The notes: generated by a model not told the origin, from the sequence alone. A DNA stretch of 64,000 bases from Yamagishiella unicocca (GCA_003116995.1 BDSL01000052.1:558001-622000); one strand, 5' to 3'; shown: positions 10,691 to 23,000, counted from the stretch's first letter. Program-made: numbers and translations.

Positions 10691-12310
10691 CCCACTGCCC
10701 ATCATGCCCAGCGGCCCGCCACCGACCATGCCCATCATACCTCCACACTGCATGCCGCCGGACATCGCTAGCATCTTCATCTGCATCATCTGCATCTGCA
10801 TTTCCATAAGCTTCCCCACTGTGTTCTGTAGGTACGCCGTCGATGCTGTGGCGGCTTGACCCAGCTTCTCGATGCCTGCCATCATTGAGCGCGTCATCTC
10901 CAAGTTCTGCTCGCCTAGCGCCCGTGCGGCCACAACTGCAGCAGACTGGCTCCGCGGAACAACACGGTAGCTTGTGCCCTCACCTAACCGCTGCGTCCGG
11001 GGCGGCCCCATATCCGCGTCATCCTTGAGGCTTGAGTTCTGAATTGGGAAGAAGAAGCTTGGGTGCCGCCGGAAAACCGGCATCATCTGAGGCAGGTACG
11101 GGTGGCGCTTCAACACGGCCTGCAATGCAAGGAAACGGAGGTACAGATTGCAAATGACAATTGGATATGGTGTACACGTTACTGACCACCCTCACCTCCC
11201 TCCCCTCACTCCCCTCCCCTTTCCTCCCCTCCCCTCCCCTCCTGTGTCATGCGGTGAGCCCTGCCAACTTGCCTGGTAGTGGGCTTCATCATCCGGGTTG
11301 AAGTTAGCGCCACTTCGCTCTTCAGAGAACTCCGACGCCACCTTGCTACTGGCTACAGCCGAACCGCTGACTTGCGTACCGAACTGCTCCGGAAGTGCAG
11401 CTTCCTGCAGCCCCTGCGACTGATATGCTGCGAAGGCGACCGCCGGTGCGTCAGCTACCTCCGGCGGCGTTGGCTGGGTAAGCTGCTGCTGTGGGAGCAC
11501 TCCTGACGGCTGCTGCTGCTGTGCCTGCGGCAGTGACGGCTGCACCGGAATCCGCCTAATTCCAGGGAGCCTGTATGTGTTGAACTGGGGACGTACGCCG
11601 GGAGCCTTAGGTGGTAGCCGCGGTACGGCAGCCGCGGTAACCCCAACCGCGACCCCTGCTCCCTGGGCCGCGGTTGGGGTCGCCGCGGCTGCCGTAGCTT
11701 GGGGTACAGGCACTGATGGGGCTGCCCTCCCCGCGGAGCCGCGGCCCCTGCCTCTGCCGCGGCCGCGGCCCCTGTTACTTGGGACGTCTGTCGCAGAGGC
11801 CTCCTCCTTCTTCTTCTTCCTCTCGCGCCATTGTCGCTGGTACAGACGCTGGGCTTCCTTGCGCTCTTCATGCGTCAAGTTTAGAGTCGGCCGACCACGG
11901 CCCCTGCTGCCTTTGCTGGCGTCGGAAGCGTATGAGGCAGCGCCTGAAGCGCCGTCGTCATCGTCACTGCGGGCGTCATCGTCGTAATATGCAGTGTCGC
12001 CGCCGTAAGTTCGCCCGTCACTCCCGCCTCCTTCAGGCTGACCTCCCTCGCCCTCCCGCGCCTCCTCATTCATGCCGCCATAAGCCTCCCCGCTGTCAGA
12101 TGCATATGACCTCTGGCGGCGTGCCCTCTTCAGGTTGTTGGGCAGCATGCCGTTGCGGATGGCATCCACCTGGGTTTCTATTGCGTCCCTGATATCCAAC
12201 GCGCTACGTTGGACAAGGGAGTCGTCTTCATTGTCGTCATGTTCGGTCTGATAGACAGGGTCCGGCCCGTAGTCCTCTTCGCTGTACTCGGCCTCTTCGA
12301 CGCCGCTCAT
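10052..12310 (-). CDS. AT-hook/glycine-repeat partner protein of the Harbinger element, 701 aa
   Basis: PIF/Harbinger elements normally carry a second protein that binds DNA and helps the transposase enter the nucleus; this gene holds that place but shows no clear Myb/SANT fold. Two exons, 12310-11273 and 11119-10052, join as DDEAHYQ|AVLKRHPYLPQ in frame; the intron has a GC-AG boundary (CAG|GCAAGT). The N-terminal part is acidic (SEEDYGPDPVY, DDDARSDDDD). It is followed by an AT-hook-like RGRGRPTLNLTHEERKEAQR and a basic region QRQWRERKKKK, then RGRGRGRGR. Exon 2 has a conserved-looking segment (VFRRHPSFFFPIQNS), a helical Met-rich stretch and six 33-36-residue Gly-rich repeats. It converges on the transposase gene, 165 bp apart. 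Confidence 0.75.
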
Positions 12311-12618
12311 CCTCTATAGATTACGCAATCACGCCCGGTCACGTCTAGGGAATACAGGACATCATGATTGAGATGATTGGGAAGGTTTGCGGCGGGTAAG
12401 ATGGCTTGTATGGACTAATGTATTTGGAGCCTGGTCGGCTATAGGGAATACAATTTACAATCTCAAGTGAATTTTATTTTCACTCTCAGCTCTATTCCTA
12501 TTTTTCAATGACACCTGTCATTGAAAATTCCCGGAGAAAATTGTAGGAGAAAATTGCCGTTTTTGTCAATTCTATGAGATGAAAAATAATTTTCCCTCTC
12601 ACAAAAGTGCCGTACCCG

Positions 12619-12647
12619 AATTTCCCCTTACAAATGTGAACCCCGCC
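12619..12647 (-). repeat. Harbinger right terminal inverted repeat
   Basis: 29 bp, perfect inverted copy of 7039-7067; followed by TAA (12648-12650), the second target-site copy. Confidence 0.95.
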
Positions 12648-13774
12648 TAATGCTGCCAAAAATAGGTATTAAGAGCTTCGCGACCTATGTGAGGTCAGTG
12701 CTCTCCTACGGTGCTCAAATCTGGGCGCCAGAGTACATCTTACAGGTCACACGATCTAATAGTGGTGCTAACCAGAGCCTACGGTCTTGCTACTTTGAGC
12801 GGGCCCTTGAGGACAGGATGGTTAAGCTGCAGAGAGATTTTCTCCGGCAGGTAGCAGGAGTGGCTACGGCCCCAAATAGGTTGCTGTTTAAGGAGCTAGG
12901 TCAAGCTCCGCTACATGTGCACTGGTCTGAATTGGTGTTTCGCTATTGGAATAAACTAGTGAGAAGTAAGGGGTCTATTTACCACCATGTTTTCAGGGAG
13001 GAGATCAGGCTTGCCCTAACGTCAGCGCAATACCATAATCACTGCTGGGGCGTCAAAATGCTTCGCCTGCTGAGTAATCTGGGATATAGTTTTGGCACTG
13101 AAATTGTGTTAGGTGGAACAGACGGTCTGGTGGACTTCATTTCGCAACACGAGCTTAATGTGAGTTCTCTCATGGAGACCATTACAAGTCGTTTTGATGA
13201 TGATTGGTCCAATGATAGGCTTAATAGTGACCCACGGTTGTTTGCATCTGATGGTTTACAACCTGGAGTCAAAATGTGTAGGCATGCGTGCTGGATGGGT
13301 AAGGAGAAACATCTGAAGGGGTATATCCCACGGAAGCTGCAAACATCACTTATGCGCTTCAGGTTATGTGTCTGGGACATTGAAGTTAATCGCCCAGGAG
13401 GTAGGGACCGAGCAGATAGATGGTGCAGGGTCTGCATGGATAGGAGTGCCGTTGAGGATGAGAAGCACGTTTTGTTGGAATGCCCGGAATACGCTGCTGA
13501 ACGGGAAGAGCTTTGGGCACTTGGTGTTTCCCCTAGCTCAGAAATGGCCGAAGTCATGGGCGTTGAGGACCAACGAGCTCTGGCACGAGTCGTACATGGG
13601 ATAAGGTTTCGCAGGTTAAATAAACTGGGAAGACTTGCGTAATGTTTTGCCTATTTAGTTTAGTGTTGTTTACTGGATAAGAACTAGGCGCGCTTTTTTA
13701 GCGGTTCATGAGCCTCTCGGCTCGTCTGAACCACACAAGCCTCAGCTTGTAACAACAACAACAACAACAACAAC

Positions 13775-15010
13775 CGTTCAACGTCGGGTACGGTTCTCGG
13801 CATAGCTTTGTTATCTGCCTCAGAGCCGAGGCATCCGATAAAACGAATTAGACAGTTGGACAGCTGGACCTAGAGAATCCTTTAACATTTGGGTTTTACC
13901 TATACTAGTACTGTAAATCGCAGCACCAATGTTTTAGTTGTGATCAAAGTTACTTGATGAGCATCGAAGGCGCTGTCGAACGACGTCCACAGCCTCCACC
14001 TCTCCTTAGCGTTTACTATTATTGCTGGAATGGCTGAGCTGAATTACAGTGGCAATGGCGACCGCGGAGGCACTGTGGACTATGCCGTGCAGCAGGCTCC
14101 GTTCCAGCGGAACAGGTGTGCACTCGCATGTAACCCAGTACGCGAACAGGCGCTGTTGCGATATTGTGGATAACTTCACCTCATCCCTCCGCGGTTGCAC
14201 GGGGGGCACCAACATAAAGCGTACCTAGCTGCAATAGAGCGGCAATTTGCGGCTCTGCAGTGTACCTGGAGGAATGAGGAACGCAATGACGATAGAGCAG
14301 ACAGCTAGCGCTGGTCTCGTTTGCATACGCCAGCCCTGCGCCCCTCGGTCTGTCCGTCGAAGCGAGGGGCTCGTCCAGCCCCGTCCAGTAAAGCGACCCA
14401 TATCGGTGCCATCCGCGCCCCTCGTCTCCCTTGCCCTCACGTACCAACTTCCTCCCTCTCCCATCACTTGCCCTAAGCCTCTGCGTATCCCACACTGATA
14501 TCTCCCTCTCCTCCCCCCGACCACGGGTCTTCCTCGAATCCCCCCGACCTGCGTTCATTCGCTCATCCCCGGCGCTCGGCTGGTCCCGCCCTTCCGCCCT
14601 CACCCCAACACCTCAGCACACCAAACGCGTCGCAGTCCGAATAGCCTGATGGGACACCCGCCGCTCGCCCCAACCCGGCACCCAGACCCGAATGCCAACC
14701 CCGCTCACCTCGCTCCGTCCCGGCCTTCAAAACCACGTGTGCTCCCAACACTACCGGTAAATAGCGCGGTATCTGCGCACGCTGCCGTAACGCAGCCTTG
14801 ATATGGGACGAGCCCCCACCCGTGCAGCTTGCACCTCCCCACCGCCACCCCATCCCCCTATTCGCCCGTTAGTTTCTGCACCCCGCCTCCTATATTATGT
14901 AACCGGGTCTTCTCGCTGCCTCCGCCCCCGGCCGCGCATCCACGGGTCTTCCTCGAAACCCCCGGCCCACACCACCCCCCGGCCACGCCACCCCCCGGGC
15001 CCGGTCCCAG
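13775..15010. other. No gene recognised between the LINE and the MYND gene
   Basis: No convincing exon. Pyrimidine-rich intron-like sequence with two short copies of dispersed repeat A (14,519-14,546 and 14,936-14,966) suggests that 5' introns of the following gene lie here, but I could not place the upstream exons. Confidence 0.4.
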
Positions 15011-15251
15011 ACTTGAAGTGGAGCGGTGGGAGCGGATTGCCGCTGAGAACGCCGTCATGGCCCGCAAGCTGAAGGACATCCGGAGGGAGCCCCCCTCCAC
15101 CTTCCATGCTCCCAAGGGCTACAAGTCGGTCCAGGGGGGGCAGCGGCTGAAGCAGGAGCGGGCAGGTGCGGCGCGGCTGTGCCTGTGATGATTGCCGGTG
15201 CCGTCGCTGGTGGTAGTAGCCGCGATGTGAGTGGTGGTGTTGGCGGAAACC

Positions 15252-15306
<55 letters not shown>

Positions 15307-17919
15307 CAATGTGCTTGGTGGGATGTCCTGATGCGTCGTGTGCTGCGGTGGCTCCGGCTGCACCCAGCGGCCTGTGGTGTGGCCGATGCAGAGTCACTAG
15401 GGCGCGTGGTGCTACCGGTAATAGGGCACATTCAAAGACCTTCAAATTATCTTGACACAGTAAAATTACAACATTTAAGATCAGATAATACTCGGGCGTA
15501 TTCCTTCAAATAGCTGCTGCTGGCGCCGCCAGGACGTTTCCCGCTTGCGGCTCTGCCGAATGTCCAGATTGGGTATTTGCTGACATCTGCGGCTGCCCTT
15601 CCCCCGTCCCCTCCCCCATTCCCTCCCCGCCCCCCTCCCCCTCCCCGCCCACCCTCCCCCTCCTGCGCAGGCAAGCCCCAGAACGGTATGGCGGAGACGC
15701 AGCATTACGTGCCACCCGCCCCCTGGCCGCCCACGGAGCCAGCACATCAGGTGAGGGCCGGCGGGGGGGAAGAAGACGGGGGAGGGGAGGGAGGAATTGC
15801 TGCCGCCCCGCACAGCACACACTTTCAACGAACCAAACAAGAGGGTTGCTATCCCCTTGCGAGCACTCTCTGTACCGCCGTCTCATCCCGTCCCGCGGCA
15901 TATGTGCGCGCGCGTGTCCGCAGGTCGTACAGCAGTCCAAGGCCCAGCGTGAGCTCTCAACCGCCAACGGCCACGTGGCTTCCAAGCTGCGGGAGGCGTA
16001 CCGCCACCACGGCGACTCGCTGATTGAGAAGCACAAGCTGGGCCGCGGCTTCGACTGTAACGACCGCTGGGCGCAACGTACGGCACTGTACGACGCGGGG
16101 TCGTCGGCGGCTGCGGTCGGCGGTGGCGGCAACGTGCTTGATCTGGAACAAGTGGGTTGTCGGGGCGGGGTGAGGGAGGGGTAGGGTGGCGCTTCCTTGG
16201 GGTCATCGAAAGGGCGGCAGCGAAGATCTGGCTTCCTAGGCATTCCCAGATCACCGCATCTGTGACGGTGCTGCAGCGGCATCCATATTCCGCTTGATTC
16301 CCGCCTCTCTCGGATTCGCTCCGTTACTTCTGTGACATCCGTCTAATAGCCAGCCAGCCAGCGCAGCCACCTGCAGCCAGCAGCCGTAAGCCCCAGCCCC
16401 AACAACAGCCACGAGTGCACGACCCTCCGTAACATCCCCTAAATGACACCGACTCGGCTAGCACCCCTTCCATACACCAATCCTTCACCATCTTTCTAGG
16501 CTTCGTCATCCTTTCTCGTCCTCCCTGTTTGTAACTCCGCAGTGCCCGTTCCCCCTGGCGCCATCGGTGCCAGCTCACACCCCTCTTCGCCTCGTGCGCC
16601 CATCCCTGATTCCCCGGCCCCATGCCACCCGGCCCCCCTCCCCCGCTCCCTCCCCCGCTCCCTCCCCCGCTCCCTCCCTCGCCCCCTCCCTCCGAACAGG
16701 CCAGCGTGCCCAAGTCCCTTGGTGTAGCTATGTGCGGTGGCTGCGGCGCCAGGTGCTTCTACGCTGCGGACGGGGTGCGGCTGATGCGGTGTCGAGCCTG
16801 CAAGGCGGCGTGGTACTGCTCAGAGGCGTGCGCCAAGTTGGACTATTTGTCGCACAAGGTGGGGCCGTTGTGAGGAAAACAAGTTGGGGGCGGGGGGGCG
16901 TACAGAAGATAATTGCACGGATTGGGGGGTTACAGGAAAGAACCGTTTACTCGACATGGGGAGTGTAGCTGGTGCGTAGCCCCGGTTTGGGGGGCAGCCC
17001 CCGGTGGGGGCGGGACTGACGAGGAGGAGGGTTGTGATGGCGGTGGCGGTGGTACGAGGGTTGTCCCGCGGATGGCTGCTCCATCGCACCACAGCTCGTG
17101 ACGCGGCGGGGCGAGCTCCGACCAGTGATCCCCCTCCCGCAGCATGACCCCCCAAGTGCCAGTCTCCCCTCCCCTGCTGCCGCAGTCGCCATCACCACCC
17201 CGCGCCATTGCCTGCCTCTGCCGTGGCCCCTCCCCCTCTCCTCCCCACCCCTCGTGGCCCCTCCCCCTCTCCTCCCCACCCAGGCGATATGCAAGTACAC
17301 CACCACCGGGCACTGGGCGCCGGGGGGGCTGCGGCCCGCCGAGGACTGCTGGGTCAGCAACGCGGCGATGGCGGAGGTGCGCAACGACCTGCGGCGCCGC
17401 GCAGCGGCGGCCCTCGCACAGCGCGGCGCACCGTCCGCATCGGCATCCGCATCGGCGTCGGCGTCGTCCAGCCCTAGACGCAGGCAGCAGCAGCAGCAGC
17501 AGGCACACCTGCAGCGGCGACCGGCGCCGCGGCCCTCCAGCGCTTCCAGCGCTTCCCCGAAGCGGCGATCGCTGGCGGGGGGCGTCACGGGGATTGCTGA
17601 CTTGGGTGAGGAGGCGCTGGGGGGCGAGGTGGAGGTGCTGTTTTCCCTGGAGTCAAAGTACCGGGAGCTGAGGGGGCGGGAGGTGGCGGCGGAGAGGGAG
17701 TTGTCGGAGGTGGAGTTCCGGGCCAACAACGGGCTGGACGGGCCACGGCCCTGCATGTACGTCATGAAGCGCTTCGCGGCGCCGCCGTCGGCGGGGGCGG
17801 GGCCAGGCGGGCGGCCGGCGTCGGCTGGGCCGGGGATGCGCGGTGGGGGGGGCGGGGTTGGGGGGGAGGGGCATGGAGGGCGGAAGCCGGCCTGGCAGGA
17901 CACGGCGAGTTATTTGTAG
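15011..17919 (+). CDS. MYND zinc-finger protein, 5' end not resolved
   Basis: Exons: 15011-15165, 15671-15750, 15924-16151, 16700-16858 and 17284-17919, all phase-consistent. The first begins inside a codon, so at least one upstream exon is missing unless translation starts at the internal ATG at 15057. Exon 4 holds a MYND finger: CGGC, RCRAC, WYCSEAC, LDYLSHK. Its last Cys (AIC) is supplied by exon 5, which supports the splice. MYND fingers mediate protein contacts. The N-terminal segment ERWERIAAENAVMARKLKDI resembles the CFAP97/Hemingway motif of ciliary proteins; this is tentative. The tail is basic and Ser/Gln/Gly-rich. A TGTAA motif is at 18193. Confidence 0.8.
15254..15303. repeat. (TGC)n trinucleotide repeat in a MYND-gene intron
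   Basis: About 50 bp of uninterrupted TGC units between exons 15011-15165 and 15671-15750. Confidence 0.95.
16915..16978 (-). repeat. Dispersed repeat B, intronic copy
   Basis: The minus strand matches plus 1379-1440: CCAGCTACACT-CCCATGTCGAGT, then CGGTTCTTT-CTGTAACCCCC. A diverged third copy is at 33,325-33,370 (minus) in a UPF2 intron. Confidence 0.7.
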
Positions 17920-18192
17920 GGCGCTTGGTACCGTTGCCGGTTGGGTAGGTGCGGTTGTGTGGGGGGTGCAAAAAGACGGTTGTGCGGTGTGTGCGGTGGG
18001 GGGGGGGTACGGCTAGACAACAGCTTTTCGGCCGTTGCTTACGATTACCGGTGGTGCGGTAATAACATTCCTGATTCCAACAGTGTATAGAAGCTGTGCA
18101 TATTTTCGAAAGGGGGGGTTGGGGCGCAGGGCTATTGATCGGCGGAGGACGCAATACCTCGAAAACGCTTGATTACAATAATACGTGCGCGC

Positions 18193-18197
18193 TGTAA
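18193..18197 (+). terminator. Probable TGTAA poly(A) signal of the MYND gene
   Basis: TGTAA, the usual volvocine polyadenylation motif, 274 nt after the stop. Confidence 0.5.
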
Positions 18198-18258
18198 GCG
18201 TGCGCCTTCTTCCCCATTTTAGAAGAGACCCGCACCCCTCACCGCACGCAGCTAGTGC

Positions 18259-18804
18259 TCAGTCCAGCCATCGAAATACCGTGTAGGCTCGCAGCCGAAC
18301 CCCGGATACCCCTCTCATACGAGCCCTGGAGGCCCCAAGCCCACCCATCTTGATCGCCATATCGCTGAAGATGCACACCCGCCCGCCAAGAAGCTTGACA
18401 ACACAGATCGGCGCACCGTACGGCAGGTGCTCTACCGGCCTAATGTACGATATGCGCGGCGCATGCAGTCCGCCGACAGAGTGTCTTACGCATATACCGT
18501 AGTCACTGTCCACACACCCGACCACCGGATTTCCCCTCAGCACCCACCGACGTCACCGCGCCACGCAAGCAATGAGCCCTCACGCGCGGTGAGCCCGTAC
18601 CGAGCGGCGGCGCAGCGCTTCCTCCCTACTGGCCCCCTCCCCCGCCCCCCACGCACCCGACAAGCCCCTCCAGACAGACGCTTCGCCCATCAGTGACGCC
18701 TGCCCCGCTGCTGGCGCCCAACGGCCCAAAGCGTACACTGCGGCTAGGCAAACCACCCCGCTCCCCGCTAGCATGACTATGCTGGCGGCGAGGCTGACCC
18801 CCAT
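18259..18804 (-). CDS. Possible small minus-strand gene, unrecognised
   Basis: Two adjacent minus frames look protein-like. 18804-18580 starts MGVSLAASIVMLAGSGVVCLA, a hydrophobic segment that could be a signal anchor. 18543-18259 ends in ARMRGVSGVRLRAYTVFRWLD and a stop. No pair of splice sites joins them with matching phase, and no family is recognised. The rest of 17,920-20,024 shows no supported gene. Confidence 0.2.
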
Positions 18805-19676
18805 GTCCCTGAACCCACATCGGCGATCACACGCTCGGCCTGCCCCGGGGGCGGGAGCACCAGCCAGCCATAACCCCGGGCCCTAATCATGCACGTCCAA
18901 CCTGTCTCGCAGCAGCTTCTCATCGCCCCTGTGCCGCGTCTCGATCGCTTCCACACCCAACCACTCGCCTCGCTCTCGCTCCACGACCGACCACTCCTTC
19001 TCGCACTCGCTCTGTCTGCTCTGACGTCGGACCAGCAGGTGTGGACAGCCACCACCGAGGACGCGACCTCCAGCCCCGCCACTCCTTCTCGCATGCACTC
19101 GCTCTGCAGTGATCTCCCTCTTACCAGCCGTGGAGGCAGCCGCCACCCGCGCAACGCTCCTCTGAACGCTCCTCATTGGCGCCCGGCCCCGCCCGCCACA
19201 CTCGCGCGCAGTCACCGTTATCACCGGGCAGGAACCCCGCCCCTCTCTCGCCGCTGAGCGCGGAAGCGAATCATGGTACAGGTAGTGGGGCACGCACACT
19301 TGTCATACACCGCGGCGCAACGCCGCCCAGACGCTCGGCCCTGCTGGCGCCGCCCAGCTTGCTGGAGTGGCTCTTGACGCAGGTGCGGGCGCCTCAAGAC
19401 GGAGGGCACGCGCAGCGCGGAGTCCTGATTCTACCGCGCAGCGCCGTAAAACGGCGTCCTCCGTACAAGAGCGCGCAAGGAGAGTTACGGCGGTGCACGT
19501 AAAGAGAGTCATAGCAGTGAAACGGCTCGAAGCCATGTCGGCTAGCATCACCAAGATACTGAGGTGCAAGTGCAAGTTCAGTGCTCAGTCCACACAGCAG
19601 CTCTTCTTCGACAGCCTCGCCAGCGCTACCCTCGCCCAGCAACATGATACGGCGCCCCTAACCGCCAGGGGCCGGC

Positions 19677-19681
19677 TTACA
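19677..19681 (-). terminator. Candidate TGTAA poly(A) signal of the CLC gene
   Basis: TGTAA on the minus strand about 345 nt after the CLC stop codon. Confidence 0.4.
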
Positions 19682-20024
19682 CATGCCAAATCCACTGACT
19701 CTCATGCAGCGCAACTCCCGGAGCCTTGGCCGCCAGCGGCGGTGCGGCTACCGATGGCCGTGGCCGAGGCCCTGCTCCGCGTCCGTCCTGCGCAGGACAA
19801 GGGACACGATATGGCACGCACATGTTGGCCGAGTCCACGGTCGGATTCCCAGCCCAATGGGGCAGCCCTCGTAGCCCAATGGGGCAGCCAGGGGCCGACC
19901 GCATGAAGCGAACGTCCTTCGATTTCCACCAGTGCGACGGTCGTCCAGCAAAACCCTCCTCATCTCCACGCCTGTCGATGCCCAATGGGCTCCCACCCAC
20001 GGTCGCCTTCCCATGCCCAAGCAC

Positions 20025-23000
20025 TTACGCTTGATGGCCGTTGGTGCCGTTGGTGCCGCCCGCCGCCGCCTCGCCCCCTTCGCTGCTGGCCGGCGGGGCG
20101 CTGCTGCTGCTGCCGCCTATGAGCCGCGCCAGGAAGCCGACCGAGGGGATGCCCCGCAGGTGGCGCATCAGCTTGTTGCGCGGCGGCTCCGCCATGTGGC
20201 TCATGCGCCACCAGCCGTGGCCGGCGGCGTGGTCCAGGTCCTTGCGCGTGATGATACCGACCTACATGCCGGAGCGCACAGAGCCACGGAGGGGGGTGCG
20301 GGGAGCACAGCGCGCATAGGCAGTCGGCACAAGACACCACCGCCCCGCCCCGCCACCTCCAATCAACCTCTGAAGCTCGGTCTGTTGATATCCGTGGGAA
20401 CATGGCTAGTCGCGCATCAAGTTTCGCGAACGCAAAGCAGCGTACGCCGTTTAGGGCAGAAGAGCTGGGAGCTAGCAGGATGGGGGCATGTCCCGCGGCA
20501 GGGGCCATCCAGAATGCATTCATGCACCAGTGAACCAGTGACAGCAGGCCCCGGGCCCCCGACGAGGCTCCGTGACTCACCACGTGGTTGTGCGCGTCCA
20601 CGACGAGCAGGTGCCGCAGCCCCAGGTTGATGAACACCTGGTGCGCCCGGGCAGCGGAGCAGTCCTTCCGGATGGTCAGCGGCGACCTGCGGCAGGTGAG
20701 AGAGACCAAGAGGGGCCGGGAAAAGGTGGGCGTCGACTCACGGGAGGAGAGCTTGAACCGCGAGGAGAGGGCTGCGGGGCGTCCTTGCCTACAACCGTCA
20801 TTTCACTGCCTGACCAGTCACCCCGACCGCAACCCTGCCGCGATCTTAACGGCAGCCCCTTCCCTGGACGCGTTGCCCACCGGGACGGGGAGCTTGCCCA
20901 GCGTCCCAACCCACTCCGGCCCCCCTGCAAACACCAGGCGCCCCTCCTCCTCGACCCCGCTTCCCTCAAGCAATAGCTTCGGTTCGGCCACCTTGCCTTG
21001 GACTGCTATCCACACGAGTTCATTCGTCGGGGCCCCCTCCCCGGCTTGAGCCCATGCCTCGTACCCACCTGTTCATGTACGGCCGTAGGTCCATGTAGAG
21101 GTTGGTGAGGTCTAGCGTGGTGGATCCCGCGTGCATGCCGTCCAGCTTGAGCTCATCCAGGGGCTGGGCGGTGGCGCTGATGTAGCGCGCGTGGGTGAAG
21201 TAGCGGCGGAAGAAGGTGCGCATCTCCGTCTGCACAACACGACCCGACGTAACGGCACGGCGGGCGCATGGACGTCAGCAGGAGTATCCCCAGGAACGCA
21301 AAACACGTGTAGTGGTAACAGTTGCCAGGTTGGCATGGAACACACAGCACGCGCCGGCGAGACCCCTAGAAGGGGGTTTGAGGTGATGCGGTGCCGCTGA
21401 CTGCTCCCGGGGCTCTGAGGCGCCCCGTTTCGGGAGGGCGGGCGTTTCGTTCAGAGAAAGACACAGTATGTAAAGCATTACTATGGCCTCGAGCCTTCCC
21501 CTGTAGCCCTATTTCCTGGTGAAGCGCGAGGCGTCTAGCAGGTGAGACTTCGTCGTGTCAGTGCTGTGTCCTGTGCGTCTGGTAAGGCGTCAGCTGAGGC
21601 ACAGCAGTACCTAAGACTGAGGTTCAATGCCTCAAGACACCCCGCCTTGCTTTTGGTCTCAGCTTCCCAAGCATGTCTTCCCCTCCCCTCCACGCCGCTC
21701 CACGACCCTCGAAACGTCTTTCCTAAACCGTTTTCCCCTCGCATCCTCGGGTCTCCCCCTCCCCTCCCCTCCCCGCCGCAGTAGCGCACCTCCATGTCCA
21801 GCTCCTGCTGTTCGCTGTAGTCGCGGCCGATGGGGCGGCCGGTGGCGTCGCAGAAGTGGCGCCGCTGCAGCAGCACCAGCAGCTGGGAGCGCAGGATAAG
21901 GCCCTCCAGGCGGCCGTTGATCGGTCCAGGCTTGGTGGGGGCGGCGCCGTTTATATCTGGGAGTGTGCGGACGGATGGGTGATTGGAGTGATGGGTGCGA
22001 GCGGGTCCGGGGGCATTGGATGAAAGACGTAGATGCAGCGAGGCCTTCAATGTGACAATCAGGTATAGAGATAAAGGAACGAAAACGGCGGGAGAGAGGG
22101 ATTGGGCACGTTGTTGTCGTTGGGCGCGCAAGGGGGCCCCCGTCGGCGCCAACTACATTAACATAGGGCTGTAATGGCGAGGACATCGCGCAAGAGCGGA
22201 AAGGAGAGAGAGCACCCCGCCGCCTACATGCCTGACACATAGACAAAAGCAACGGCCCGTGTTAGGCCGTGCCATGTTGGGCTGTGACTTGCCAACGTCT
22301 CCAACGTCTCAGCCGGCAACCGTTCTTCGTGTTATCTGCTACCCCGTGGTGGATCGCCAAACGGTGTCGACAGCCCGGCCGTGCGTCATCCCATAATGAG
22401 TGATGCGTCACCGTATAATGAGTGACGGAAACCCACCAACCTTTCGTTTCCCGTTGGCAGGGGGTGGACCCCCTTCAACCCCTGCCAACAACACCCGGCG
22501 GACCTCCCTACCTGGGGCGCTGCTGCTGTGTCCCAAGTCCATCAATGATTTGGTGATGTCCATAATCGTGCCATCCTCGTCCGAGTTTTCATCCGCAAAG
22601 ACGGGGAAGCCGTTGTGCGTGGTGGTGCGCATCACTTGCAGGATGCGCGACACAGGCTCAACGGTCCTGCAGATGTCAGGTGCCCGGGCCGGCGCAGGGT
22701 GTGAGGCCTTCCTTACGAGGTCTAAGCGGGAAGGACTTGCCGGTGGGGGCCCAGGGTCGAGCACCCATGAGCCCACCATTCATACCCACCGCCAGCCGAC
22801 CTCACCCTGCGCGGCTTGCTGTGCCCAACAGCATCTCAGCTCGCTTGCCCCCGTCCTGCGCCGCACCTGAAGCCGTACACTCCAGTAGCCATGATCGCCT
22901 CCGCCGTGAGCGTGAAGAGGCGGTGCGGCGGCTCGTCGCGCAGCATGTACACGTTGCCGATGCGCTCCAGCTCAGACTCGTAGACACCGTCGTGGTGGAT

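Larger units (their letters stand above)
7039..12647 (+). mobile_element. PIF/Harbinger DNA transposon, 5.6 kb, three genes
   Basis: The element is bounded by perfect 29-bp terminal inverted repeats (7039-7067 and 12619-12647, outermost bases GGCGGGGTTCACATTTGTAA) and a TAA duplication. A subterminal motif GAGATGAAAAA follows the left TIR, and a GAGATGAAAAATAATTTTC stretch lies near 12,575. Cargo: a spliced 229-aa ORF (7322-8252, plus), a DDE transposase (8438-9886, plus) and, converging on it, a spliced AT-hook/glycine-repeat protein (12310-10052, minus). Perfect TIRs, intact frames and the split LINE indicate a recent insertion, possibly still autonomous. Confidence 0.95.
6760..13774 (+). 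mobile_element. 5'-truncated L1-type LINE, interrupted by a Harbinger transposon
   Basis: The LINE is present in two parts, 6760-7038 and 12648-13774. The left part reads the end of a reverse-transcriptase domain, with RYLGLHYG and AVGRRAVYALINKLRRQGL. The right part continues in the same frame from MLPKIGIKSF and carries SYGAQIWAPEY and a C-terminal Cys/His cluster (CRVC, then HVLLEC) as in the 3' region of L1-type ORF2. The stop is at 13642. The 3' untranslated part ends in (ACA)8 at 13751-13774, a simple-repeat tail as expected after target-primed reverse transcription. Nothing recognisable of the endonuclease or N-terminal RT is seen, so the copy is truncated and inactive. Confidence 0.85.

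Noticed and set aside
10018..10771. Plus-strand ORFs with Pro/Arg repeats
   Set aside because: Antisense reading of the Gly-rich repeats of the Harbinger partner gene.
19367..19906. 179-aa plus-strand ORF between the MYND and CLC genes
   Set aside because: No family resemblance and no splice or start context; the region is likely 3' flank of both genes.
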